From an uncultured Prevotellaceae bacterium (lineage in GTDB: Bacteria; Bacteroidota; Bacteroidia; Bacteroidales; Bacteroidaceae), in assembly GCA_900316585.1 (NCBI GenBank), contig ONDM01000001.1, positions 248,001-312,000 of the forward strand: DNA of 64,000 bases, read 5' to 3'. A program made the position numbers and the translations under genes. Shown here in pieces: positions 53,419 to 61,629 of the stretch (within the stretch, counting starts at the first letter, position 1; every line of letters begins with the position of its first letter). A model generated the notes under the pieces. It was given only the letters and a program-made list of their open reading frames with translations, did not search any database and was not told where the DNA came from.

Positions 53419-54981
53419 TTACTTTTCATAAACGCCTTCACGTGGAAGAGCATTATCCATTGTGGCAATACCGCTTACCACAATAGCAGTTGCTGCTGCA
53501 GCCTGCTCCATATAATCCTGGAAGGACTTGTTCAGGTAGTCGTTCTCTGTATGCCAGATTTCCTGATACTCAAAACCATAACCCTTATAGTCTTCATTGC
53601 GCATTTCCACACAAGGCACACCATTCATTCCAAATACGGTCGCATCTGTACCACCCGCACGTGTCACCTTACGGCGTGGACCTTGCTTGTTCACCTGGAA
53701 TTCAAAGTCCCAAAGATTCTTCATAGGCTCGCAAATCTTCACCATATCATCATACCAGGCTTCAGGCACGCTGATACCTGTGCATGCGGTTGGGCCTCCA
53801 TCACGATTGAACAGGTTGACTATATTGCCCAGCTCTTTCTGGTGAGTCTTGCAATAGGCATATGCACCCAGCAATCCGAACTCCTCTCCTGCAAATGCTA
53901 TAAACTCAATGGTACGTTTTGGCTTGACACCGCTCTTGGCAATCAGGTAGGCAGCACCCATCATGGCACCGATACCTGTACCACAGTCTACAGCACCTGT
54001 AGCTGCATCATAGGAATCCAAGTGACCACTGATAATCACTTTCTGCTCAGGATGCTTACTTCCTGGAATAGAAGCTACTACATTGTAGTATTTGATAGGA
54101 CCCAGACGGAAATGGTTGCGGATATCAAACTCTAATTCTACATTCTGTTTAGACTTAACCTTATCATAGATTACCTTGTACTGAGATGAGTCCAACTTAA
54201 TGTCTGCATGTTTTGGCAGCTTATCGAAGGTCATACTCTTATCATTCATCATCGGACGGTCATACAGGGCACGAAGAGGTAATTCAGCCGACTGAATGAA
54301 ACCTAATGCTCCTGCCTCCAGCAATTCGCGGGCAAACAGTCCCGGATGGCTCTTCAGCTCTTTCAACTGGTAATTGGGGTCGTTTGGATCCGGACGTTTG
54401 CCTTCTGCTCTCATCTTCTCCATAAGAGCACGGTTTTCTTTTGCAATCTCGGCATTCTGAGCCTTAATTTCATCACGGATGCTGTCCTCTCTCTCATTCA
54501 GATAGATAGGCCAACCTGCATTGGTGCCGCCTACAAGGACCCAAGCTCCTTTCACTCTGCCTTTGATACGCTGGAACTCTTGTTCACTCTGTGGCTCAAT
54601 AACCACATGTCCACGCACCAAACCTGGTGTACCGCTAGTGCAGGAAGGAGTCACGAAATGAAGACTCATTGTCTGATCGCTAGCCAACATTCTTCCAAAC
54701 CAAGGACCGCGGTTAAAGCCGATAGGTACTTCTCCTGCTTCTTCCAGATGAGCCTCAATACCTAATTTGTTGAATTCTGCAATCAGCCATTTCTGAGCAT
54801 CCTCAAATGCGCCGGAACCCAGTAGTCTTCCACCGAATCTGCCTGTCAGTGTGCTCAAATACTCCCATGTAGGGTTGTCATTCACTCCCATGTCTACCAT
54901 CTTCTTCACAGCAGCACTCTGTGCAGAAACGGACATTGATAATACCAGTAATGCACCGGTCAATAGATTTCTAAGCTTCAT
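53419..54981 (-). CDS. Secreted M28-family zinc aminopeptidase
   Basis: A 520-residue exported peptidase with a signal peptide (cleavage after SVSAQ, about residue 21). A PA-like inserted region occupies about 90-260, and the M28 catalytic domain covers about 290-510. Zinc ligands are visible in ISGHLDSYD, GAVDCGTG, FAGEEFGLLG (with the general-base Glu), FNRDGG and IWHTENDYL. The expected role is removal of N-terminal amino acids from peptides in the periplasm or outside. It lies between an RluA-type gene (22 nt) and map (2 nt). Confidence 0.9.
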   Translation of the reverse strand: MKLRNLLTGALLVLSMSVSAQSAAVKKMVDMGVNDNPTWEYLSTLTGRFGGRLLGSGAFEDAQKWLIAEFNKLGIEAHLEEAGEVPIGFNRGPWFGRMLASDQTMSLHFVTPSCTSGTPGLVRGHVVIEPQSEQEFQRIKGRVKGAWVLVGGTNAGWPIYLNEREDSIRDEIKAQNAEIAKENRALMEKMRAEGKRPDPNDPNYQLKELKSHPGLFARELLEAGALGFIQSAELPLRALYDRPMMNDKSMTFDKLPKHADIKLDSSQYKVIYDKVKSKQNVELEFDIRNHFRLGPIKYYNVVASIPGSKHPEQKVIISGHLDSYDAATGAVDCGTGIGAMMGAAYLIAKSGVKPKRTIEFIAFAGEEFGLLGAYAYCKTHQKELGNIVNLFNRDGGPTACTGISVPEAWYDDMVKICEPMKNLWDFEFQVNKQGPRRKVTRAGGTDATVFGMNGVPCVEMRNEDYKGYGFEYQEIWHTENDYLNKSFQDYMEQAAAATAIVVSGIATMDNALPREGVYEK

Positions 54982-55003
54982 TTAGTTTGTATTTAATAAT
55001 TAA

Positions 55004-55930
55004 TTATTTCTGCTTATTCAAAAGGCCCTTGAACGAGGATGGGTATTCATCCTGGAATTCCATGCGCTCGCCTGTCACAGGATGATAGAAGCAAAGCTTG
55101 AATGCATGAAGGCAAAGTCTTCCCAAAGGGTCGGTCTGGGCTCCATATCTGCGGTCACCAACCACGGGGTGACCCAAATCGTCCATGTGTACACGGATCT
55201 GATTCTTTCGGCCGGTCTCTAACTGCAGCTCCACCAGAGAATAACCATTTCCCCTACGAATGGTACGGAAATGTGTTACGGCCAGGCGGCCTCCATTTTC
55301 TTGCTGACTGGAATGGACTTTCATGCCACTCTCATCCAGGTAGCTGCGAACCATTCCTGTGTCCTTCTCCATCTCTCCTTCCACTACAGCCACATAACGG
55401 CGGTCATACACAATCTGATGCCAGTTGTCTCTCAACGTATTCATGGTCTTCTCATCCTTGGCATACATCATGATGCCTGATGTGGCACGATCCAGCCGAT
55501 GGACCACATAGATGTTGCCATGTCGGTTCTGACGACGGACGTATTCAGTCAGAATATGCTGGGCTGTACGTTCTTTCTGAACTTCAGTTGCCACGGAAAG
55601 CAGTCCTGGCTTCTTTTTTACTACCAGGATATACGCATCTTCATAAAGCAGCTGAAGCATATTATGACGAAACTCGGAATGTACTTTTTTCTTGGAGATA
55701 CGTACCACCATGCCTTCAGACAATGGGGTATTGTATTGGGTCACGATGCTGTCGCCTAGCTGGACACAACGGTTCGTCAACAGATACTTAGCCTTCGTGC
55801 GGCTCCCATTGGTGACTTTCTCCATCAAGAAATCCAGCAATTCATAGTTCCCATGCACATTGTAGTCTGTATATTGATTACGACTACGTGCTTTCAGCCA
55901 CTCTGGCTTTGGTCTTTCTCTACGGTTCAT
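55004..55930 (-). CDS. RluA-family pseudouridine synthase
   Basis: A 308-residue enzyme with an N-terminal S4-like RNA-binding segment (about 30-95, ALLTNRCVQLGDSIV-like) and a RluA catalytic domain. The catalytic Asp lies in HRLDRATSGIMMYAK, followed by ETGRKNQIRVHMDDLGHPVVGDRRYG. The RNA target (23S rRNA or tRNA) cannot be decided. Its ATG overlaps the rlmD stop by 4 nt (ATGA), so two RNA-modifying enzymes are coupled. Confidence 0.92.
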   Translation of the reverse strand: MNRRERPKPEWLKARSRNQYTDYNVHGNYELLDFLMEKVTNGSRTKAKYLLTNRCVQLGDSIVTQYNTPLSEGMVVRISKKKVHSEFRHNMLQLLYEDAYILVVKKKPGLLSVATEVQKERTAQHILTEYVRRQNRHGNIYVVHRLDRATSGIMMYAKDEKTMNTLRDNWHQIVYDRRYVAVVEGEMEKDTGMVRSYLDESGMKVHSSQQENGGRLAVTHFRTIRRGNGYSLVELQLETGRKNQIRVHMDDLGHPVVGDRRYGAQTDPLGRLCLHAFKLCFYHPVTGERMEFQDEYPSSFKGLLNKQK

Positions 55931-57351
55931 CGGTCCCTCCTTTCCAGTAGAACTACATTCTCCACATGCTGCGTGTGTGGAAACATATCCACAGGCTGAA
56001 CGGCAGCTACACGGTATTTCTCATCCAGCAACTGCAGGTCGCGTGCCTGTGTGGCTGGATTACAACTTACATAAACTATTCTTGGTGCCTCTGCAAAAAG
56101 AAGCACATCAATCACATCCTGATGCATGCCTGCCCTAGGGGGATCAGTGATAATCACGTCGGGACGGCCATATTGGGCAATGAAATCCTGTGTCAGCATA
56201 TCTTTCATGTCTCCTGCAAAGAACACGGTGTTTTCTATACCGTTGATCTCAGAGTTAACCTTCGCATCCTCTATCGCCTCGGGTACGTATTCTATACCGA
56301 TGACCTGTTTTGCCTCACGGCTCACGAAATTGGCTATGGTTCCTGTACCTGTGTAAAGGTCATAAACCAATTCCTTCCCTGTAAGGCCGGCAAACTTGCG
56401 TGCTACCTTATAAAGCTCATAGGCTTGGTTGGTGTTTGTCTGATAGAATGATTTAGGACCTACCTTGAACTTCAAGCCTTCCATCTCCTCATAAATGAAG
56501 TCCTTACCCTTGAATGTCACTACGGGTAAGTCATTGATGGTGTCATTACATTTTTGGTTGTTCACATAGAGTAGCGATGTAATCTGAGGGAACTTGTCAC
56601 CTACAAACTGAAGCAAGTCTTCAGCCTGTTTCTGGTCTAAAGGGTTCTCTATGCGGAACTGAATCAGCACCATCAGGTCACCTGTATTGCTGGTACGAAC
56701 CATCATATTACGAAGCAAACCTTGATTGGCTCTCAGGTTATAGAACACCAAGTCATGTTCAAAGGCATAGTCGCGTATGCTATTGCGAATCTCATTGCTC
56801 AGGTCACTCTGTAGCCAGCATTTCTCTATGGGAAGAACCTTGTCAAAAGCATTCGGGATGTGGAACCCCACTCCGTTCATCTGGTCATACTGGAAACCAC
56901 TCTTGACTTGCTCGTCGGTCAGCCAACGTTTATTGCTGAACGTGAATTCCAGCTTGTTCCTGTAAAAGATAGTCTTCGCAGAACCTAAGATAGGAGAAAT
57001 CTCAGGCAGTTCTACCTTCCCTATTCGGGTCAGGTTGTCCACCACCTGCTTCTGCTTGAACTTCAGTTGTTCCTCATAAGGCAGAATCTGCCACTTGCAG
57101 CCGCCACATACACCGTAGTGCTCACAAAAGGCTTCACAACGTACTGGTGAATATTCATGGAATTTCACAGCCACCGCCTCGGCATAGCTATGTTTCTTAC
57201 GCTTAACCTGAAGGTCCACCACATCACCTGGAACCACATAGGGCACAAAGACTACCATCTCATTCACACGAGCCAATGCCTTTCCCTCAGCAGCCACATC
57301 TGTGATCAAGACCTTTTCCAACAGTGGGAGTTCTTTCTTCTTTCTTGACAT
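55927..57351 (-). CDS. rlmD: 23S rRNA (uracil-C5)-methyltransferase, RlmD family
   Basis: A 474-residue SAM-dependent RNA methyltransferase. An N-terminal TRAM domain (about 8-65) is followed by an iron-sulphur cluster motif (CEAFCEHYGVCGGCKWQ). The Rossmann catalytic domain follows with YDLYTGTGTIANFV and the catalytic SCNPATQARDL. DPPRAGM is present, and the family assignment RlmD/RumA is by overall pattern. It heads the rlmD-rluA-M28-map-tsaD-cinA run. Confidence 0.9.
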   Translation of the reverse strand: MSRKKKELPLLEKVLITDVAAEGKALARVNEMVVFVPYVVPGDVVDLQVKRKKHSYAEAVAVKFHEYSPVRCEAFCEHYGVCGGCKWQILPYEEQLKFKQKQVVDNLTRIGKVELPEISPILGSAKTIFYRNKLEFTFSNKRWLTDEQVKSGFQYDQMNGVGFHIPNAFDKVLPIEKCWLQSDLSNEIRNSIRDYAFEHDLVFYNLRANQGLLRNMMVRTSNTGDLMVLIQFRIENPLDQKQAEDLLQFVGDKFPQITSLLYVNNQKCNDTINDLPVVTFKGKDFIYEEMEGLKFKVGPKSFYQTNTNQAYELYKVARKFAGLTGKELVYDLYTGTGTIANFVSREAKQVIGIEYVPEAIEDAKVNSEINGIENTVFFAGDMKDMLTQDFIAQYGRPDVIITDPPRAGMHQDVIDVLLFAEAPRIVYVSCNPATQARDLQLLDEKYRVAAVQPVDMFPHTQHVENVVLLERRDR

Positions 57352-57389
57352 ATAAATAGTTTATTCCTTTCCAAATTTGGAAATTTCTG

Positions 57390-57397
57390 CAAAGGTA
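57390..57397 (-). promoter_or_regulatory. Candidate -7 element for the rlmD operon
   Basis: TACCTTTG on the minus strand, 38 nt before the rlmD ATG; no TTTG at the usual upstream distance. Confidence 0.45.
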
Positions 57398-57431
57398 CGG
57401 AATTTTGCCCAAATTATGTATAATTTGAAAT

Positions 57432-57463
57432 AAAAAACGCTGCCTCATGACAAGGCAGCGTTT
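57432..57463 (-). terminator. Terminator of the DUF1349 gene
   Basis: Perfect 11-bp stem (AAACGCTGCCT at 57435-57445 with 57453-57463), followed on the minus strand by a T-rich tail. Confidence 0.9.
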
Positions 57464-57489
57464 ACTAAGGTGTCTAAGTTTATTCTATA

Positions 57490-58140
57490 TTACTCCGCAT
57501 GGAGCTTCAGCCATTCTAGTCGACGCTGATCTGGAAGGTGCTTTACCTGGAAATCTTCAAACTTAGCCTTGAAGCCTTCCCCATCAGGACATGCTGCAGC
57601 CAGACCTATCTGGACTGGTGTGTTGTCTTCCATCCAGCAGTTGCGCATCATTATATAATTCTTGTCGTCAAAGGAGTAGAAAATCTCTATGGCATCCAGT
57701 CTACGTACAGCCTTAATCCAGACATACTCTACTGGCTTATCCAGGCTGATAACACTCCAGTCGCTAGTGTGGTGAGTGACTACACAACTCAGATTATACT
57801 TTCCGTCTACATACTCGATACCTGCTTTCAGATAATTCTCTTTATCAATACGAATCATGAGGCAAGCCTGGTCGAAACGTACCTTGTAATCTCCTGAAAT
57901 CTTTACTTTGGTCTCAAATTCACCTCCATAAGTACTATAGTAGAAAGGCGCATCGTCCACCGTGAAACCATAATGGGAAATACGCCAGTAATCACAGTGT
58001 CCTGGTACATCCATTACAAGTGTCTTTCCCTGAATGGTATAGCTACCTGGCTCATTGAACCATGTCATTTTATCCAAACTTTGAGCCTGAACGCCAAAAG
58101 AACTCATTGCAAGTAATGCAAAAAACAGTAATTTCTTCAT
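57490..58140 (-). CDS. Secreted DUF1349 family protein
   Basis: A 216-residue protein with a signal peptide (FGVQAQ, about residue 20) and a concanavalin/lectin-like DUF1349 domain (WFNEPGSYTIQGKTLVM, YGGEFETKVKISGDYKVRFD split by normal spacing, KAGIEYVDGKYNLS, VQIGLAAACPDGEGF). Members may bind or act on carbohydrates, but no catalytic residues can be named. The ATG at 58140 is chosen because it gives a clear signal peptide and lies downstream of a promoter; the frame continues upstream without one. It is divergent from the LuxR-type regulator. Confidence 0.85.
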   Translation of the reverse strand: MKKLLFFALLAMSSFGVQAQSLDKMTWFNEPGSYTIQGKTLVMDVPGHCDYWRISHYGFTVDDAPFYYSTYGGEFETKVKISGDYKVRFDQACLMIRIDKENYLKAGIEYVDGKYNLSCVVTHHTSDWSVISLDKPVEYVWIKAVRRLDAIEIFYSFDDKNYIMMRNCWMEDNTPVQIGLAAACPDGEGFKAKFEDFQVKHLPDQRRLEWLKLHAE

Positions 58141-58176
58141 ATTCGTGATATTTTTTACTAAATTTGTATTTGGATG

Positions 58177-58208
58177 CAAAAGTAAGTATATTTTTACCTT
58201 TCCACAAT
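58177..58208 (-). promoter_or_regulatory. Promoter of the DUF1349 gene
   Basis: On the minus strand ATTG (58208-58205, one mismatch), 20-nt spacer, TACTTTTG (58184-58177), 36 nt before the ATG. Confidence 0.6.
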
Positions 58209-58227
58209 ACTCAAAATTGACCATTTT

Positions 58228-58974
58228 ATGAAGATAGACCGGCAGTTGGACGAACTTCTGAAAAAGCAAGCCAGGCATTCAGATGATGATGGCGATAAAG
58301 CAAGACTGAAATTGGTGGCCCAAAGCTATGCCTTGGCCGAAAATGCCATTGCCGTACTTAGCGATATGAAATCGCAAACTAGCACGATTTACTATGGAAA
58401 GGTGGGTGAATTGCTGGGTATTGCCCACTCTGGGGAATGTCATGAAATCAGCTCTATCTGGGAAGAGGAAATTATGTGCAGGATACACCCCGACGACTTA
58501 ATCTCCAAACAAATCGATGAACTGATGTTTTTCCATTTCCTCCAATCGGGAGATAAAAAGGAACTGAGCGACTATATTTGTGTAAACAACCTAAGGATGT
58601 GCGATGAAAAGGGTGTCTTTCACAACATCAGACACAAAATCCTTTATCCGGATGCGACAGGAAACAAGCCGGTCAGATTTTCACTATGCATCTATACGGC
58701 TGCTGAGGAGTGCTGCCAAACGGGAATAATAAACTCTGCCACCGGTAAGATGGAACCGCTGGAAAACAGGGATTATAAAGACCTTCTGTCTCTCAGGGAA
58801 AAGGAAATCTTATCCTGTATAGACCAGGGACTGGAAAGTAAACAGATTGCACATAAACTGTCCATCAGCTTCCATACGGTAAGCCGGCATAGAGCCAATA
58901 TCCGCCAAAAACTGAATGCACAAAACACGGCCGATGCGCTCAGAATAGCCAAAGGCCTGCATATCATAGGATAA
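58228..58974 (+). CDS. LuxR-type transcription regulator with N-terminal PAS-like domain
   Basis: A 248-residue regulator. The C-terminal 60 residues form a LuxR helix-turn-helix (LSLREKEILSCIDQGLESKQ, then IAHKLSISFHTVSRHRANI). The N-terminal part (about 30-165) has a PAS-like character, including IWEEEIMCRIHPDDL and KILYPDATGNKPVRF. There is no receiver-domain phosphorylation site, so signal input is probably a ligand or protein. It is divergent from the DUF1349 gene, and the two promoters overlap closely, so it may regulate that neighbour or metY. Confidence 0.85.
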   Translation: MKIDRQLDELLKKQARHSDDDGDKARLKLVAQSYALAENAIAVLSDMKSQTSTIYYGKVGELLGIAHSGECHEISSIWEEEIMCRIHPDDLISKQIDELMFFHFLQSGDKKELSDYICVNNLRMCDEKGVFHNIRHKILYPDATGNKPVRFSLCIYTAAEECCQTGIINSATGKMEPLENRDYKDLLSLREKEILSCIDQGLESKQIAHKLSISFHTVSRHRANIRQKLNAQNTADALRIAKGLHIIG

Positions 58975-59025
58975 ATTTGATGTGCATTTTTTCCTTTCCG
59001 TTGGCTTAATTTCTTCATAAATGAT

Positions 59026-59033
59026 TATCTTTG
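59026..59033 (+). promoter_or_regulatory. Candidate -7 element for metY
   Basis: TATCTTTG, 28 nt before the metY ATG; the best -33 candidate (GTTG at 59000-59003) is 22 nt upstream. No room for a SAM riboswitch is left between regulator and metY (87 nt). Confidence 0.5.
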
Positions 59034-59061
59034 CGAAAATTTTAAGTAAAGAATTTTTGGT

Positions 59062-60339
59062 ATGAAAAAGAACTTAGAGACCATCTGCATCCATGGCGGA
59101 TGGAAACCAACCAAAGGTGAACCTCAGCAGTTGCCTATCTATGCCAGTACTACTTTCAAGTACGAAACCAGCGAGCAGATGGCTCGTCTGTTCGACCTGA
59201 AGGATGATGGCTATTTCTATACACGTCTGGCCAACCCTACTAACGATGCAGTAGCTAAGAAAATCGCAGCCCTGGAAGGTGGCGTGGGTGCCGTGCTCAC
59301 TTCTTCCGGTCAAGCAGCCAACTTCTATGCCGTATTCAATATCTGTGAGGCGGGCGACCATTTCATTACTTCCAACACCATCTATGGCGGAACGTATAAC
59401 CTCTTCGGCGTAACCATGAAAAAACTAGGTATCGAGTGTACGTTCATTGACCCTGACTGGGAGGATGAGAAGATTGAGGCGGCCTTCCGTCCAAACACTA
59501 AGTGTTTCTTCGGAGAGACTATCTCTAACCCTGGTGGCAATGTGTTCGACATTGAGCGCTTTGCCAAGATAGCGCACAAGCATGGTGTGCCACTGATTGT
59601 GGACAATACTTTCGCTACTCCTGTAAACTGTCGTCCTTTTGAATGGGGATGCGATATTGTAACCCACTCTACCACCAAATATATGGATGGTCATGCAACC
59701 CAAGTGGGCGGAGCTATCGTTGATTCAGGTAACTTCGATTGGGAAGCTTACGGCGATAAATTCAAGGGGCTTACTACTCCGGATGAGAGCTACCACGGCA
59801 TAACCTATACCAAACAGTTCGGGAAAATGGCGTACAGCACCAAACTGGTGAGCCAACTGATGCGTGACTTGGGCAGTATCCCTTCTCCATTCAACGCATT
59901 CCTCCTGAACCTGGGTCTGGAAACCCTTTTCCTGCGTATGAGACAACATTGTGATAATGCGCAGAAAGTGGCAGAATGGCTGGAGAAAAACCCAAAGGTG
60001 GGATGGGTAAACTACTGCGGTCTTCCATCCAACAAATACTATGAACTTGGAAAGAAATACATGCCTAACGGCTCCTGTGGCGTCATTGCCTTCGGACTGA
60101 AAGGTACCCGTGAGGATGCCATCCGTTTCATGGACAACCTGGATTTCATTTCTATCGTAACGCATGTGGCTGATGCCCGTACTTGTGTACTTCATCCAGC
60201 TAGCCATACACACCGCCAGATGTCCGACGAACAACTGCGTGAAGCGGGTGTGGCACCTGACCTAGTCAGACTTTCTGTCGGCATCGAAAACGTCGATGAT
60301 ATCATAGCCGACCTGCAGCAGGCAATGGACAAAATGTAA
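59062..60339 (+). CDS. metY: O-acetylhomoserine sulfhydrylase (MetY-type)
   Basis: A PLP enzyme making homocysteine (or cysteine) from O-acetylhomoserine and sulfide. The 425-residue protein has the Cys/Met-metabolism fold: ETICIHGGWKPT, YASTTFKYETSEQM, GGVGAVLTSSGQAAN, the Schiff-base lysine in HSTTKYMDGHATQVGG, and a late LVRLSVGIENVDDII. The inserted central region and length fit MetY rather than MetB. Codon use is noticeably GC-richer than in the left half of the window. The DUF4468 gene follows after 32 nt. Confidence 0.93.
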   Translation: MKKNLETICIHGGWKPTKGEPQQLPIYASTTFKYETSEQMARLFDLKDDGYFYTRLANPTNDAVAKKIAALEGGVGAVLTSSGQAANFYAVFNICEAGDHFITSNTIYGGTYNLFGVTMKKLGIECTFIDPDWEDEKIEAAFRPNTKCFFGETISNPGGNVFDIERFAKIAHKHGVPLIVDNTFATPVNCRPFEWGCDIVTHSTTKYMDGHATQVGGAIVDSGNFDWEAYGDKFKGLTTPDESYHGITYTKQFGKMAYSTKLVSQLMRDLGSIPSPFNAFLLNLGLETLFLRMRQHCDNAQKVAEWLEKNPKVGWVNYCGLPSNKYYELGKKYMPNGSCGVIAFGLKGTREDAIRFMDNLDFISIVTHVADARTCVLHPASHTHRQMSDEQLREAGVAPDLVRLSVGIENVDDIIADLQQAMDKM

Positions 60340-60371
60340 AGAAAGATTCATTGAACAAAAACTAGAAGAAT

Positions 60372-61106
60372 ATGAAAAGCATTAAAATTTGGGCATGCTC
60401 TGCCATCATTGCTCTCTGTGGCGTCACAAACGTACAGGCACAAGTGATGAAGTCTGCCGACCTGGAGAAATACGCAAAACAACGCTATGGTGAAAGATGG
60501 CTGGATGCTGCTTTGACCATTGCAGAAGAACTGACACTCGACAAAAATCAGTCGCTGACTTATCAGGAGATTATCGAAGTTCCTGGAAAGACAAAGGAAC
60601 AACTTTATGTGGCTCTGAACTACTGGGCTACAGCTACCTTCAAAGACAAGCAAGCAATTACCCTCAACGATAAGGAAGCTGGATGTATCATCATTACATC
60701 TACCATTCCTTCCATCGCCACTCATACTGGTACATTGAACAATTATGCTGTCAGCATCACACCGTTGATTCGTCTCGACATCAAGAACGGCAGGGTGCGT
60801 GTCACCTTTACCATCCAGAACTACGATGTCCTGGCAGACATTAGCGGTGGATGGCTTAGCATGAGCGAATCTGATCAAAGGACCTACGGCGACTCCAAGC
60901 GAAAAAAGGACGATAAGACTAATGCCAATCTCTACGATGAACAGTGGGAAATAGCCAAGCACTATCCTTTCGTGAAAAAAGATCCGCAGAAGCGTACCTG
61001 CGCCAAGGCTCTTGTGATGACGCATGCCTACAGCAATGCCATTATCGACAAGGTGGAAGAGGCTGTAAAGAACGGCATCATAGGCAACGAGGACGACGAC
61101 TGGTAA
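60372..61106 (+). CDS. Secreted DUF4468 family protein
   Basis: A 244-residue protein with a signal peptide (TNVQAQ, about residue 23). A TBP-like DUF4468 domain follows (about 40-150, LTYQEIIEVPGKTKEQLYVALNYW split by normal spacing, later IKNGRVRVTFTIQNYDV). The C-terminal part is charged and helical and ends in an acidic EDDDW. The function is unknown. It is probably co-transcribed with metY, though no functional link is evident. Confidence 0.85.
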   Translation: MKSIKIWACSAIIALCGVTNVQAQVMKSADLEKYAKQRYGERWLDAALTIAEELTLDKNQSLTYQEIIEVPGKTKEQLYVALNYWATATFKDKQAITLNDKEAGCIIITSTIPSIATHTGTLNNYAVSITPLIRLDIKNGRVRVTFTIQNYDVLADISGGWLSMSESDQRTYGDSKRKKDDKTNANLYDEQWEIAKHYPFVKKDPQKRTCAKALVMTHAYSNAIIDKVEEAVKNGIIGNEDDDW

Positions 61107-61143
61107 AAAATAGAGCCTCCCAGATATCACATCTGGGAGGCTC
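61105..61143 (-). terminator. Strong terminator oriented on the minus strand
   Basis: Perfect 13-bp stem (61113-61125 with 61131-61143), loop of 5 nt, followed by a six-T run only on the minus strand. On the plus strand it follows the DUF4468 stop but lacks a T-run. No minus-strand protein gene reaches it, because the transporter gene upstream has its own terminator at 61589-61626. Confidence 0.8.
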
Positions 61144-61592
61144 AAGACCTAAATTCTAATACATAAAAGCAGAGAGATTTACTCTTATGCTGAGTGTTTA
61201 TTAATTTTAAATACTCTTTTTTCGGTTTATACGCTTACAAACTTCCAGATAAACTAATTATAATTTTTTCTTGCTTCACAGCAAGGTTCCAAACAAATGA
61301 TTTTACGGTTAAATAAAATTCAACTAATAATAAATCTCGTTTAGTTCATTTGTGTTTTGTCTTAATTTTATGCTAAATAAATTATGATTTTAATTACTAC
61401 TATTTCTACTGCCACTAACATCCTATTTCGTGTCATTTGAAATCTAGTTGCTAAAAACACTACAAATATACCACTTTAATGGAAAATAGAACAATTAGGA
61501 GGAAATTTAGGAGAGTATTTAGCAATATTTAACAAAGATAGTCGCTTAGGACGATTTTATTTTAAGGGAAAGAAACTGGCAGAAAGATAAAA
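61144..61592. other. AT-rich gene-free stretch; possible minus-strand small RNA
   Basis: About 450 nt without a convincing protein gene; only frames of 15-18 codons occur. On the minus strand a promoter-like pair is present: ATTG (61496-61493), 21-nt spacer, TATATTTG (61471-61464). A second TATCTTTG lies at 61540-61533. Reading from there leads to the terminator at 61105-61143 and would give an RNA of about 310-350 nt. A small hairpin CTTGC-TGTGAA-GCAAG lies within it. No known RNA family (tmRNA, RNase P, 6S) was recognised. Confidence 0.4.
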
Positions 61593-61626
61593 GAAAGACC
61601 CGGAAATTAATCCGGGTCTTCTTGTT
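61589..61626. terminator. Terminator of the AspT/YidE-type transporter gene
   Basis: Perfect 10-bp stem (AAGACCCGGA at 61595-61604 with 61611-61620), 6-nt loop, T-rich tails on both strands. Confidence 0.88.
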
Positions 61627-61629
61627 TTT

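Noticed and set aside
55102..55791. Open frames on the plus strand across the RluA-type gene
   Set aside because: They are shadows of a well-supported minus-strand enzyme and show no protein-family features.
58975..59061. SAM riboswitch upstream of metY
   Set aside because: Only 87 nt are available, including the promoter, and no conserved SAM-I or SAM-II core is seen.
61493..61530. AGGAGG at 61498 as an SD for a small gene in the gene-free stretch
   Set aside because: No start codon follows at a suitable distance; it lies within a 17-codon frame of no recognised character.
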